64,000 bases of DNA from contig CAMGYJ010000011.1 of assembly GCA_946122785.1 (NCBI GenBank), forward strand, positions 38,218,513 through 38,282,512, in the 5' to 3' direction. Origin of the DNA: Linum tenue. Its lineage: Eukaryota; Streptophyta; Magnoliopsida; Malpighiales; Linaceae. Positions 48,453 through 59,256 of this stretch are shown here, in pieces. The position numbers and the translations under genes are program-made. Each line of letters starts with the position of its first letter. Position 1 is the stretch's first letter. A model generated the notes under the pieces. That model was not told the DNA's origin and made no database searches. It saw nothing but the letters and a program-made list of their open reading frames with translations.

Positions 48453-49569
48453 CGGGTGAGATGAGATGGAGTTAGAGAGGTTGAAATAGGTTCAGGTTTT
48501 GAAAAGGAAAAAGAGTAAGATGATAAATATTGTTATAACTATGGACGGTAAATAGTAATCTTACGGGTGGCAAATAGCAGTTGATTTTGAATAACGGGTG
48601 ACACAAGATGAAATTTAAAATAGAATGGATCATAGCAACACCGAAAGCAGCCATGTGCACTATGCTCCAACAAAAGAACACTCTCGAGGGATGATAGTTG
48701 TGCAACATCAAAAGCAACCACTATGATTCAACAGAAGAACACTCGAGATGAATCTTTTGTAGCCTTTGATGTTGGAAAAATGTGATGTCGAAGTTGGTTA
48801 AATTATTGGAACAAGTATACTTTTCATTTCAACTAGCCAACTTTTCATTTCATTTGAATTGGCTAACTTTCCATTCCAATTTTGCATGTGATGGCATATT
48901 TGTATTGGTTTGACTTTTCATATAATTTGAACATGTCAACTTCTCATTGAATTATCTCCATCTATATTTAGCAAAATACACTTGTATAGTCAAAACTTTC
49001 GCGTTCGTGATAATAATAGATAAATTTGAAGAAATACCACTTATAGTCACTTCCATCCAATACTTTAACGGTGTCATCTAACAGGCTGACTGGACTAATG
49101 AAATATTGATTTGGCGACATTTCATCAACAATATTACCATGTAGATCAATAAAAATATACAAAAATAAATTTAATGAAAATACAAAAGAAATTTAATGAA
49201 AACAAAAATAATTGAAAGAAAAACCATTTAATAAAAAAATCCCCATTCTCCACCTACTGTTTCTCATCCTTTTTCCCTTTAGGAATAATTATCTTAATAC
49301 ATTATATTTTAATTATGGGATTAATTATCTCCCTAATTAAAATGTGACTTGTTCCCAAAAAAAGAGGGAATATTCTGAGTTTTCTGCTCCTATAAATAGG
49401 AGACGCAAAACCGCAGAGCAAATCAAAAGAATGGTTGTTTTATCCTGGAGGCGACCGGCTGATAGTCTGCTGTGCGATTAACGAGGCAGTGCCGCGAACG
49501 TTTTAAAGAGAGCGATCTAGTCCGCGACTCAGCCAGATCGATAACCCTAATTTTTCGGGTTCGGTTAGT
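48453..49569. other. Intergenic DNA with small duplications; possible LTR promoter near 49.4 kb
   Basis: A roughly 65-bp unit containing GCAACA..AAAGCA.CCA and CAACA.AAGAACACTC is tandemly repeated at about 48630-48750. 48966-49100 resembles MULE-type AAAATACACTTGTATAGTC ends. CTATAAATAGGAGACGC at 49391-49407, followed by a GC-rich run to 49550, looks like a core promoter of an LTR, but no boundaries are visible. Confidence 0.4.
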
Positions 49570-50360
49570 CTGACTACCCCTAAAGGGGTAGTGATTTTTG
49601 ACACCCCCTTTATGATTGGCCAATTTTATTTCCAATCATTGGCATGTATTAATTAAACTGGTTTTTTATTTTTTTTAATCTTGTAATTTGGGGTCTCTCA
49701 CCACATTGTAAAAGAGAAAGAATCTGGGGAAAAACGAAATCACCCCCATTAATTACATAATTAATTTCTCTCACTGGTACATTAATTACACGTACCACTC
49801 CACTGGTACACGTACCACTCCACTGGTGCGAGCAATCCACAAGAGTGAGAACAATACCAGTGCAATGATATTTTTCATAACAATGATAAACAATAACGGA
49901 GCAACAATGCAGTACCACTTCAATGATACAAATACCACTCCACTGGTACACGTACCACTCCACTGGTACACGTACCACTCCATTGATAGGTCAGAGGCGA
50001 TCCCAGGATGGCGGCAGCTGGAGATAGGAGGATGGTGGTGGGGGAAGGCGCTGGAGGGTTTTGGTCGTTTCAGAGTAGAGGAGGGTTCTGGTTAAAATGA
50101 AATCAAAATGGAAAGAGGGCCCAAATGGAGAGAGAAGGAGACGAAAGGAAGAAAAAAAGGCAATTAATTGCACATTTGGGGGGGAGCTTTTTTCTGATTC
50201 CCCATATTCTTTCCTTTTCCAATGTGGGTGAGAGACCCCAAATTACAAGATTAAAAAAATAAAAAACCAGTTTAATTAATACTTGCCAATGATTGGAAAT
50301 AAAATTGGCCAATCATAAAGGGGGTGTCGAAAATCACTACCCTTTAGGGGTTAGCATAGT
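49570..50360. mobile_element. Long-TIR foldback element (inverted repeats of about 165 bp)
   Basis: Left arm 49575-49735 and right arm 50195-50355 are inverted copies: ACCCCTAAAGGGGTAGTGAT / GACACCCCCTTT / ATTGGCCAATTTTATTTCCA / TTGTAATTTGGGGTCTCTCA each occur on both sides in opposite orientation. Long arms are typical of MULE-type elements, but no clear 9-bp duplication was found. Instead, flanks share CCCTAATTTTTC.G.TTCGGTT on both sides in direct orientation. The centre carries a palindromic 20-bp tandem repeat at 49790-49990. Confidence 0.7.
49790..49990. repeat. 20-bp tandem repeat with internal dyad (CACTGGTACACGTACCACTC)
   Basis: Two blocks (about 49780-49830 and 49920-49990) contain repeats of CACTGGTACACGTACCACTC. 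Each unit includes GGTACACGTACC, which is nearly self-complementary, so single strands could fold into serial hairpins. It lies in the loop of the long inverted repeat. Confidence 0.7.
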
Positions 50361-50636
50361 ATCCGACCCCTAATTTTTCTGTTCGGTTTCTAATTGATGT
50401 ACCCAGATTAAATTTCCAAAACTCTAACCTTGCCCTCGATTATGTCGTGGGCCCTATTCCTAGTATCACCATCATGGAGAAATGAGAGACACGATAGACA
50501 TATACACAGTTCGAAGGAAAACTAAAGCTATTTAATATTGTAAATGATTCTCATGCAAATGAAATTGGACATTGATTATTTTGCTTTCTGTTCATACTTT
50601 GCTCTCATTTCCTTTATTCATTTGGATGTCTAATTT

Positions 50637-50960
50637 CTAATGCCCTTCTTTAAGCCCTCGGTGTTTCAGATGAGGTGGCTGGCAAATGCAGAGATGGAGC
50701 GCGAAGTCGCATGGGCAACGAGGCCCCCACAGGGCACAATCCTTTGCAACTTTGCATGGCCTGGTTAGGAGTGTACCTTCCACCCCAAAGCCATTCTTCT
50801 TCCCACCTATAATATTCAATATGGTTCTTTAACAAGCCTAGAAAATAAAATATGCAAACCAAAATTGCAAAAAAAAAAAAAAAAAAAAAATACACGTACC
50901 TGAAACAGCTAAAACTAAAAGTACGATGCAGAACAAGAGCTTGACATAAGCATTCTCCAT
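50637..50960 (-). CDS. Small secreted cysteine-rich peptide (defensin/NCR-like layout, family unknown)
   Basis: Two exons join in frame. Exon 1 (50960-50900) encodes a signal peptide, MENAYVKLLFCIVLLVLAVS, and ends TTTCAG/GTACGTG. The intron is 93 bp with a long T-tract on the coding strand. Exon 2 (50806-50637) starts at AATATTATAG/GTGGGAAG. The product is 76 residues; the mature part is about 55 and basic. Six cysteines are spaced C-x5-C-x6-C-x-C-x6-C-x-C (PCKVAKDCALWG, RCPCDFALHLCICQP), with a short basic tail. A one-exon signal peptide, a phase-1 intron and a single Cys-rich exon form the standard design of plant defensin-like and nodule-specific cysteine-rich peptides. The C-x5-C start and C-x-C end resemble those families, but the middle spacing does not. 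Role (antimicrobial, signalling or symbiotic) unknown. A TATA box lies about 95 bp upstream. Confidence 0.72.
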
Positions 50961-51053
50961 GGCGCTTGGATATACTCACTCGATAGATGAGCTTTGTGTT
51001 GTTCTCTCTAGAGTTTCAACAGGCGAAATTATGTATCAAACACAGTGCTTTTC

Positions 51054-51064
51054 GTTTATATAGG
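51054..51064 (-). promoter_or_regulatory. TATA box of the cysteine-rich peptide gene
   Basis: Minus-strand CCTATATAAAC lies about 95 bp upstream of the ATG at 50960, leaving room for a 5' leader of about 60 bases. It is well placed and close to the plant consensus TATATAAA. Confidence 0.6.
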
Positions 51065-52000
51065 ACTAGAATTGAAGGCCAGAGAATTTTGCAACACTAT
51101 ATTTGTCTTTGGGTCTTTTAGAAAGTAATTAAGGACTTACCATTGCTTCATGGTATGGCTGTGCGCTTTTTCAGAAGGTTATTTAATAAAATTCATCACC
51201 ATCATCTAAAAATTCAAGAAGTTACAATTGCATTTTCAAAAACTTGATTTCCCTTACCATACTTTGATGGAAAGAAAAGGAAAGAAATAAACAATAATTT
51301 GGTAACTGTCATTTTCCCAAATGCCCCTCTGTAATCATTTATAATTTAAAGCAGAAAGAACCATTAAAATATTATAAAATAATTCAAATTCACGGTAGTA
51401 GAACTCCCTTAATAAAATTATAAATAAGCATCAGTCTCAAACCTACTAATAAAAGTTCATAATTGAAGAATTTCACTTGGAAGCTTATGTAATTTAGTAA
51501 CCCTTGTGATGATGACATCTCGAGCAATAACTGTGTCCTAGCAAGTAGTCTGAATGCTTATGCTTCCTTGCAGCTCCTGAGTCCAGGTATGAGATCATTC
51601 CTAATCATATTCCCTAGGGTCTCTAACAACCACTTACGTACTCAAGTGGTTAGGAACGAGTTCTATGATGAAAGATAACATATGTTGGAGGTTGACGTGC
51701 CTTCGGTTTTGCAAACGCAAAAGAAAGTGGAAGGAAAGGAAACCTATACTACTTTGGCGAGTGAAGGACCCAAGAGAGGAAGGCGTTGCACAGACAAGCT
51801 CCCCCTAGAGTTCCTAAAACTATGTTCGATATCAACAACACACGAGGGTGATTTCTTATATCATCTAATCTCACATTGTGCCAAAGATTTTACACGAACT
51901 AGTAGGCGACAAAGAGTCTATGGATTTCTCTTTTGAGGCGTTGCTCCGTTTGATCAAATGATGATCGATCGAATAGAACCTTCATGTCTGGTTTTGTTCT
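51065..52000. other. Intergenic DNA; one unrecognised plus-strand frame
   Basis: The frame 51682-51936 (84 codons; MLEVDVPSVLQTQKKVEGKE start, SRRQRVYGFLF end) matches nothing I know and may come from the adjacent LTR element. The rest is AT-rich spacer. Confidence 0.35.
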
Positions 52001-52897
52001 ATGAGACAAGGCTTCTGATACTTGCACCACAAAGGGATGCAAACTCGACTAAGTATTCATTCGAATCAACAAAAGAAAACATAGAGGAAATTAAACACAA
52101 ATTATAGGAAGATAAAATCAGTCGTATTGAATACCAGACATCGAGTGTACATTTCTAGAACCTCTAGGGTTTATAAACCTATACAACAAAGGGAAACTGG
52201 CCAGCCATGGGGGCATATTTCAAGGAATTCATATTTGATTGAAACAAAGTCCCCAGAGAACCACTAGAAACTGTGGCAACAATATAAAAATAGGGGTTTA
52301 AGCCATCGATTTTTCCATTGTTTCCTCCATCTTAACTAGTGTCACTCTAATTCAGGAGGGTGACTCTGTCGATAGAGTAACGACTCTCTAGCCGCCTCCT
52401 ATCACTGCTACCAAGTTCTAACCCCTAGAGACCTATATGTATAGGTCTTTGATTAGGATTTTTGGGGGAGAATAACTCGGCCTTGATGCATCATCCAACC
52501 AATCAAAAGCTTTCCTCCGTGCAACTACTACTTCAGGATAAATTCTGGGCGCCTTCCTGACGAAGTTTGGCATCTTACCGAAATGGCGACCACCACGTTT
52601 TGTATCATGGGTTGCAGATTTGGGCGCCATTTATGGCACTTGGTCTTCTCTTTGAAACTTGCTCCAGCATTGAGCCTTGACGTCCCTCAATGCTCCTAAG
52701 TGGGCTTTTAGCCTATTTTGGCATGAAAATGCACAAAACACTACCAAAATGTATAATTGTAATAACTAATAAAGCAGTCCTCAAACACACTTTGAGCATT
52801 CACATAGAAAATCCAAGGTATTATGAAGATAAATATGGGAAATTAATGTACTTTTCATCATTAAAACGGGTTTAAAATAACATATTTAACGTGTCAC
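52000..52897 (-). mobile_element. 3' LTR fragment of another minus-oriented gypsy-like element, with PPT
   Basis: At 52898-52930 the sequence TAAATAACCCCACACTTGAC, then CTTTGCTTGTCTCCAAGCAA, parallels the PPT region of the other elements (CCCACACTTAA..TTTGCTTGTCC). The LTR lies to its left and ends GTTTAAAATAACATATTTAA, then CGTGTCA. Its interior contains a minus frame MAPKSATHDTKRGGRHFGKM. The left edge near 52000 is approximate, and it is more diverged than the LTRs at 46-57 kb. Confidence 0.5.
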
Positions 52898-53318
52898 TAA
52901 ATAACCCCACACTTGACCTTTGCTTGTCTCCAAGCAAATCTAAGTTCACAAGCGTACAACTCACTAGACGTCTAAGATGACACGTGATGTTCGATCTTAG
53001 GCAGTGGATCATAAGGAGATTACAAGCCCAATGCTCGCATTAAGAGTCCTTTGACCATTGAGAAGAAGCGTGAAACATACTTCATAAGGACGACAAATTC
53101 GTCTCTCACGAGATTGAGTTCTTTTGATCGACTCTAGTCTTTCTAAGGATATGGGGCAAAGAATATGTAGCTTGGTTAAGCATTTACACGCATCCCTACC
53201 TTGCAACATTATTCTCTAAGATATTTTAGGTGTTCTCTCTTTTCACGTTACACCCTAGCCTTTAGCACTTTTCTGGCTCAAGTGGATTTATTTTGCCTCT
53301 TACTTTGGTACTTAGTAG
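52898..53318 (-). mobile_element. PPT-adjacent internal remnant of the same LTR element
   Basis: CTCCAAGCAAATC, the region after it and the short minus frame at 53009-53209 continue the element's interior until the hAT insertion at 53319. No conserved domain. Confidence 0.4.
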
Positions 53319-53941
53319 TAGTGGCAGATACATGGTGCTTTAATTTAGGGGTGTCCCGGGACACCCCTAAAATTTGGTAAAACGATTATCCAACCCCAGC
53401 AGTAGTTTCGTATGGATAAACAAAATATAATCAGTAATCCGGGACACCTCTAAAATTTGAAAAAAACGATCATCTTATCATCAATAGTAGTTGGCGTATG
53501 ATTAAAAAAAAAATAAGTGGTAGTATGTGTTATTCAAACCTAGGACACTACTATTATTAAACATATTCTCTGTTAGGTTATAACTCATGTGTAGTTCTAT
53601 TTTAAACACTATGTAATAGTAACACGATTCCTTATACCTAGGGGTACCCCTAATTTGAATTGATTTTATGGTTACACGGAGTGTTGAAAGAGTATTTTCA
53701 ACTTTGAGTTACATCATAAATAAAGTCAGAAATCGAATATGCGATCAGTTAGTGAATTATTGTCTAGTAAGATATACAGATTTGTTGAGCACTGTAGACA
53801 CCAAATCTATTATATATTTTTTTTTAATATAGTCGCTTTTTGTTAAAATTTATATTAATCGGAAATTTTCTGATTTATAAATTATTTAATTTAATTTTTG
53901 GAAGATGACACCCCTACAAAAAATTTATGGAACCGCCACTG
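53319..53941 (+). mobile_element. Decayed hAT element with transposase remnant (623 bp)
   Basis: The left end is TAGTGGCAG and the right end is CCGCCACTG (consensus CAGTGGCGG). The flanks CTTAGTAG (53311-53318) and CCTAGTAG (53942-53949) differ at one base, a slightly mutated 8-bp target duplication. Internal GGGGTGTCCCGGGACACCCC (about 53348) is a perfect palindrome. The interior keeps the C-terminal end of a transposase, so this is a deleted autonomous element. Confidence 0.75.
53671..53832 (+). pseudogene. hAT transposase dimerisation-domain remnant
   Basis: The frame reads VTRSVERVFSTLSYIINKVR, NRICDQLVNYCLVRYTDLLS, then stops at 53830-53832. 'SVER.FS.....K...RN.....L...L' followed by VRY is the signature of the hAT C-terminal dimerisation region (hATC), in the version seen in zinc finger MYM-type transposase-derived proteins. 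Everything N-terminal, including the catalytic DDE region, is gone. Confidence 0.8.
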
Positions 53942-53954
53942 CCTAGTAGCCAGT

Positions 53955-55055
53955 GATGACACTTTATTTATAGTGTTTATCACTCTCATATTTGATATAT
54001 TTTCCCCTTCTATGCATCTTTAATGGTTTTGATTATATTTCATATAGAATTCATAACTATTTGATATATGAACTTATGATAGACCTTGAGTATGCTTCTT
54101 TATTATTTGATGCCTTTATGGTGTTGTTTCTTCCTTTTAGAGGTTATAAACCACTCAAGACGAATATGGATCATCAAGGTCCCCAATGGATCTAAAGAAG
54201 GACGATAATACAAGCTCATGGGTCCAAATCGAGATGGATTCTGATACTGAAAGCTCAAGTTATGGACTAGAGAAAAGTATTTTGAGGAGCAGACGTGTCA
54301 AATGAAGTCTGATTAAGCAGAAATTTAAGGAGCAAGTCCATGAGCCCAAAGTAAAGTTCCCTATAGAAAATGGGCCGACTTAGAGAAGAAATGACAGTGG
54401 CGGGTCGAACTAATATGGCATCGCGGTGCTGTCCAATACCTCCAGGAAGATTCTTCAACAAGTAGCTTTATCCACAAGTCGGATAAGGAAGGAAATAGCC
54501 GACTTTTAGGAGGAAAAAGACTAGAAAACACCCTTTTGTAACTAGTATAAATAGGAGGCTAGGCTATAGATTTTGTAAACACTTTATGATCACTCTGCCC
54601 TAAGGGCATGAGTTAGAGAGCATATGAGAGGAGGATGAGCTTAGCGAGGATGGCTTCATCATCTACAGTGATGTCTTCCAATTCTTCTTTGTTTATCTAG
54701 CTAAATCTCTTTAGGGATGTAATCCGATAAATCTTTGTGTATTATTTCTATGATTTAATGAGATGCCTATTGTGTTTATTATTCTTATCATTGATGCTTG
54801 ATGTTAATCTATGCTTGTACCATCTATTGCTCGAGTGTTTGATGCTATGATTATTAGATGATTTAGTTAATCAATGCTTATGATTTTATTGTACACGACT
54901 ATATGAATTGTGCTTAGTGTTATCTGGGTTGTCAATAAATTACCATCTAGTAGTGATACCCCATTCATGCTAGGAGTGTATGCGAGGAGTAGCTAACCAT
55001 CCATGCATCGACTAGTATCAATGCTTGATTCTTATATCATCAATTCTATAAACAA
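53955..55055 (+). mobile_element. Plus-oriented LTR fragment with promoter-like core
   Basis: It starts TGATGACACTTTATTTATAG, an LTR-like beginning. Around 54544 the sequence AGTATAAATAGGAGGCTAGG, then TAGATTTTGTAAACACTTT and GAGAGGAGGATGAGCTTAGC, looks like a TATA box and R/U5 region of a plant gypsy LTR. It is cut by the minus-oriented LTR beginning at 55056. No coding sequence. Confidence 0.5.
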
Positions 55056-57959
55056 TAGACTCGCGAAAACACAACTCCTAACAGTGGCCAAGTGTAACCA
55101 ATGAAAGGGTCTGCCGTATAGTGGCGCAAGTAATAAATATCGAATCCATGAGGTCTCTAGATTTACTTTTACTTAGATTCATGTTGTTATCTAGCAAATC
55201 ATATTAAGGTTTGATTAACTAAACTACTCCTACAAGCTACTCTAGGTTAGACTACTAATTATAGGTTGGGAACTCACTTAGGTATGATTCCCCTTGCCAC
55301 TAGCCAGATTAATGATTGATGATCTCTAACATGTTTCACTTTCATTCACAATTAATGCGGAGAATCCTTGACCATACCTTGAATCTCGACTAAAGAAATC
55401 AAGGTCCTCTTGAGTTGATTTCCGAAAGGGACGTATCCTTCTCTAGAACAATCGATCAAGGCGTTCTGAACTAGATTCCCTCTCTATCGAATGAGGTTCT
55501 CAATCGATACAAAGTAGTGAATCGAACCTCGACTAAAGCAATCGATCCAATACTATCAATCTATGGTGCTCTATTTACCCAATCAGGTATTCTCTCTCAT
55601 AGATCAAAGCATAATCAATAATCTCGACTAAAGCATAATTGAATCATGAAAGCATGCATAGATTGAATGTGAACTCAAGATTATCAAATAGGAGTACTCA
55701 TACAATCTTCCAATCAAACAAACATAGCTAGGGTTCCTCATAACCTAAGTGAAGGGAAGTTACTCCATAGAGAAGAATGTGAATGCATATATCTTATTTA
55801 GATTTTCAATCTCCATCTTCAAGCTTGATTCCCAAGCTCCAACGGTGAAAATTTTCTCCAAAATAGCTCCAAGAATGATCTCAAGGTGCTCTCTCTAGGG
55901 TTCGTCCCTGACACGCTAAAACACAACACCTAACAATGGCCAAGTGTAACCAATGAAAGGGACTGCAGTATAGTGGCACAAGTAATAAGTATCGAATCCA
56001 CGGGTCTCTAGAGTTACTATTACTCAGCTTCAGTTCATTATCTAGCAAACTAGATTAAGGATTGATTTATAAACTACTCTACTGACTACTCTACTAATTA
56101 CAAGTTGGGAACTCACTTAGGTATTTTCCCCTAGCTCCTCAATTAGGTCCAAGTTGCAATTACCTTTGGTTGATCTACTGATGATTAAACTGCGGAAGAT
56201 CCTAAATTAGCTTGGAATTTCTTAAGCTGACCAAGTCCTCTTAGACAAAATACCCGGCATGCGACTATCCTTCACCGGGATAGACTGCTAAGGCGATTCA
56301 CACAGATCTCCACTACTGGAATGAATTCCAGTACAAAGCAGTGAATTGATTGACTCTCGCACAACCAATTCACTACTATCAATCAAGGAAGCTCTCTTAA
56401 CCTAATCAGATTCTATCTATCATAGGTTAAAGCAGAAATCAAGAGAATTTGATCAAGATTCAATTGACTCAACAAATCATGCCTCAATCGATTATAATCA
56501 CACAATATAGCATCCAAAACTTCATACAAGAAAGATCCTAACACATGGAACTAGGGTTCCTCAAAACCTAGGTGAAGGGAAGTTACTCCATGGAGAAGAG
56601 AGAGACTGCAGAAATCTGATCTAGATCTTCAATCTCCATCTCCAAGCTTGATTCCCGAGCTCCAATGGCAAAGAAATCCTCCAAAATAGCTCCAAGAATG
56701 TTCCCAAGTCGCTCTCTCTCTCTCTCTAGGGTTCGTCCCTTGGGTGTTTGGGAACCAAAAACTCAGCTCTCTCTTTTCCTTTGGCTGAAAATCGGGTTTT
56801 AACCAGAAATTCCCGATCACACGGCCGTGTGACTTTCCCAGCTGCCCGTGTGACTTTTTGCAAACCACGGCGTTTTGATAAGTGGCTCAGACTTCCTACG
56901 CGGCCACGACCCACACGGCCATGTGGAGTTCCAGGATGCCCGTGTGAGATTTACCGAGCCTTCACACGGCCACAAGGGGTCCTCTACACGGCCCGTGTGA
57001 CTTTGCCCGTGCAATTTGGTGCCACACGGCTAGGTCACACGGCCGTGTGGGTTTTTAGGCGTGCCAGTGTGGCTTGCTCAGCCTCTGTTTAATGCTTCGT
57101 TTCTCCCTTGTCCGGAATCCGAATCAGTCGCCGTTTGATCCCAGACGCTCGTAGTCTCATCCTCTTTCTTTTCATGACAAAATTCCATGATTATTTGTCC
57201 ATAATATGAGGTATAATTCCATTATTCCTCAGGTCATGCTCGTGTTTCTTCTCCCGAATTGCCAAATGATCTCCGATTGACTTGAAACTTGCGCCTATGC
57301 TTCTATTTACATGCTAGGACCTGAAATGTGACAAAGGAACACAACCTAGCATAAAATAGGCCAAAGAAGCGATAATGCATGCTTAGACGATCAAGAAACA
57401 AAGGGGAAAACATGTGCAAATATCGAGTCATCAGTCCCATGGGTGTTTGGGATCCAAAACCCAACTCCCCCCCCCCTCCAAAAATCGCATAATAGTCGTT
57501 ATACATGAAGTTGGAATTTGCACCCCCAGTATGCACGGCCTTGCAAATCAATGTACTGCTTGTGTAAACTCCAGAACTCACCATTTCACTTGATTTGGTC
57601 GAAGGGGATAACATGGTCGTGTAGAATTGAGCCCAGACCGTGCAGAAGTTCTGGAAAACCCGCACCGGGTGGGAGCACCATTGCACGGCCCATCAAATCG
57701 ATGTTTTGGCCGTGCAAACTCCCTGGAAACCTTGCACGGTCGTGCACATTTTCCATCATGCACTCCTAAGCTCCGTTTAAGCTTGTTTGACCTCGGATTG
57801 ACCCAAAACTTGCGCCCAAGGTTTCCTTTACTAGTTAATTAGTTCCTGAAATATCACAAACAATTACTACCGAACGTAAAATAGGCTTAAAAAATGAGAA
57901 TCGAGCATCAAATAGTGTAAGAATGGTAGGCAAAAACATGTGCAAATATCAAGTCATCA
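55056..57959 (-). mobile_element. 3' LTR of a large minus-oriented retroelement (LTR-2), split by a solo LTR
   Basis: The left edge TAGACTCGCGAAAACACAAC matches the 5' LTR at 63755 (TGACTCGCTAAAACACAACT) and continues with GTGGCCAAGTGTAACCAATG. The LTR is interrupted at 55909-57433 by a related solo LTR and resumes at 57439 (ATGGGTGTTTGGGATCC), ending CAAGTCATCA at 57959. The PPT complement AATTCTCCCACACTTAAC follows at once. Excluding the insert it is about 1.37 kb. The block 57532-57746 carries TGCACGG..CCGTGCA palindromes. Confidence 0.8.
55909..57433 (-). mobile_element. Solo LTR (LTR-3, 1.53 kb) with target duplication GTCCC
   Basis: It starts TGACACGCTAAAACACAACA and ends ATCGAGTCATCA (TG..CA), flanked by an exact 5-bp duplication GTCCC (55904-55908 and 57434-57438). 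No PBS, PPT or internal sequence borders it, so it is the product of LTR-LTR recombination after insertion into LTR-2. It is the closest relative of LTR-1 at 46253. The block 56817-57049 has CACACGG..CCGTGTG palindromes. Confidence 0.88.
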
Positions 57960-59245
57960 AATTCTCCCACACTTAACTATTTGCTTGTATCCAAGGAAAC
58001 CAAGTCAGATACAAGGCAGCTTAAGATGTTTTGACCATGCAAACTTTGGGGACATATCATATAGGTACAAAACACATGAATCATACTGACTTTTAGACAT
58101 CAACACACGAATAACAACAACAGCAATAACAACCTGGAAAACCACCACATATGACATTCGAGTGCAGCAAAACTGGGTAGAGGAAGAATGTCCCTTCTCT
58201 TGACCGAACAACATAGAATCGACTCAACCCCTCATTCAAAACAGTCACCTCATGCATAAAATTCAAGACATCAGAATCAAGACCGAGCAATCTAGATCCT
58301 CACCAGGTATATAATATGTAAAATGAATCACTCACTCTCGACCAGTGGGGTCAGGACAAAATTTGAAGCAAAATGTTTGCATACTCATACTCTCAATCCC
58401 TAATGTCTCTCCACCATGACAGCAGCCTCTAAATGCTAGAGTTCACATATCGGGTGTCATCACTAACTAGTCAGGATGTCTTAGACACATGTTCAGATGA
58501 CTGGCTAGGGTCTTGGACAAGGGGAAAAGGCCCCTTAGGTGGTGGAAAAATTCATAACACAAGGTTCAACAGATCCAAAACCAAACACAATGACATTCAT
58601 TCGACCAATTACTTTCTTTCTGCTATTCTGCATTAATCAAGTTCTTTAGAGTACAAGAGTGAAGGAGGTCACCACATGTTAGTATTTCCAAGCCAGACTG
58701 CTAAGAAACACTATTTAATGAGCATTATTAAGATTTTTTTTCTGTGGTTGCTCCCTTTTGCTTTCATTTGCTTCTTCTTCTTTTCTTCAGCTTTTTTTCT
58801 TTTATTGAGAGAATCACTACTTTTACACATTCTTTTATCCTTGCAAGTACATGCCCAACTTGTAAGAACTACCTCCAACCCTTATCTTATTTTTAGCATA
58901 AACATGCAAAAACCACTCTATGGAACCTCTACGAGATGCATAAGGGTGATTCTTCATTGTAGACACGAAGAAAGAAAGTTACACAACTCAAAGAGGCTGA
59001 CTAAGGGGTATGACACGCCAAGACAATCAATTTGGTCGTGGGTTAATTCTATGCCTCCATCATCTTTTCAATATCCGAAATCATTTTTTACCATATGCAA
59101 CTGACTATGCAACACATCATCACATTTGGGTCCCAAATCATGGAAAGTTTAGTGCAAGTACATGTATGGAGTATTCCCTCCCCTTTTGAGGGCGATTAGT
59201 CCTCAAGAGCGAAAGTAACATACCAATAATGCAGAAAACAACCAA

Positions 59246-59256
59246 CTCTGATACCA
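59246..59256 (-). other. tRNA-iMet-type primer binding site
   Basis: The minus strand reads TGGTATCAGAG, the standard PBS of many plant LTR elements primed by initiator tRNA-Met. It lies 3 bp from the TGTAACACCC end of the LTR-like unit to its right. Confidence 0.75.

Noticed and set aside
49790..49990. CRISPR-like array of regular repeats
   Set aside because: This is plant DNA; repeats are contiguous and palindromic without unique spacers of constant length, and no cas genes exist.
50870..50893. A/T homopolymer at 50.87-50.89 kb as an assembly error or retro-tail
   Set aside because: It lies inside the intron of the cysteine-rich peptide gene, next to a good donor, where a T-rich tract is normal.
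53340..53375. Rho-independent terminator (GGGGTGTCCCGGGACACCCC)
   Set aside because: Bacterial terminators are not expected here; the palindrome is part of the decayed hAT element.
56817..57049. Palindromes read as restriction or operator sites of a bacterial system
   Set aside because: They lie inside a TG..CA-bounded LTR with a 5-bp target duplication, so a retroelement feature is the simpler explanation.
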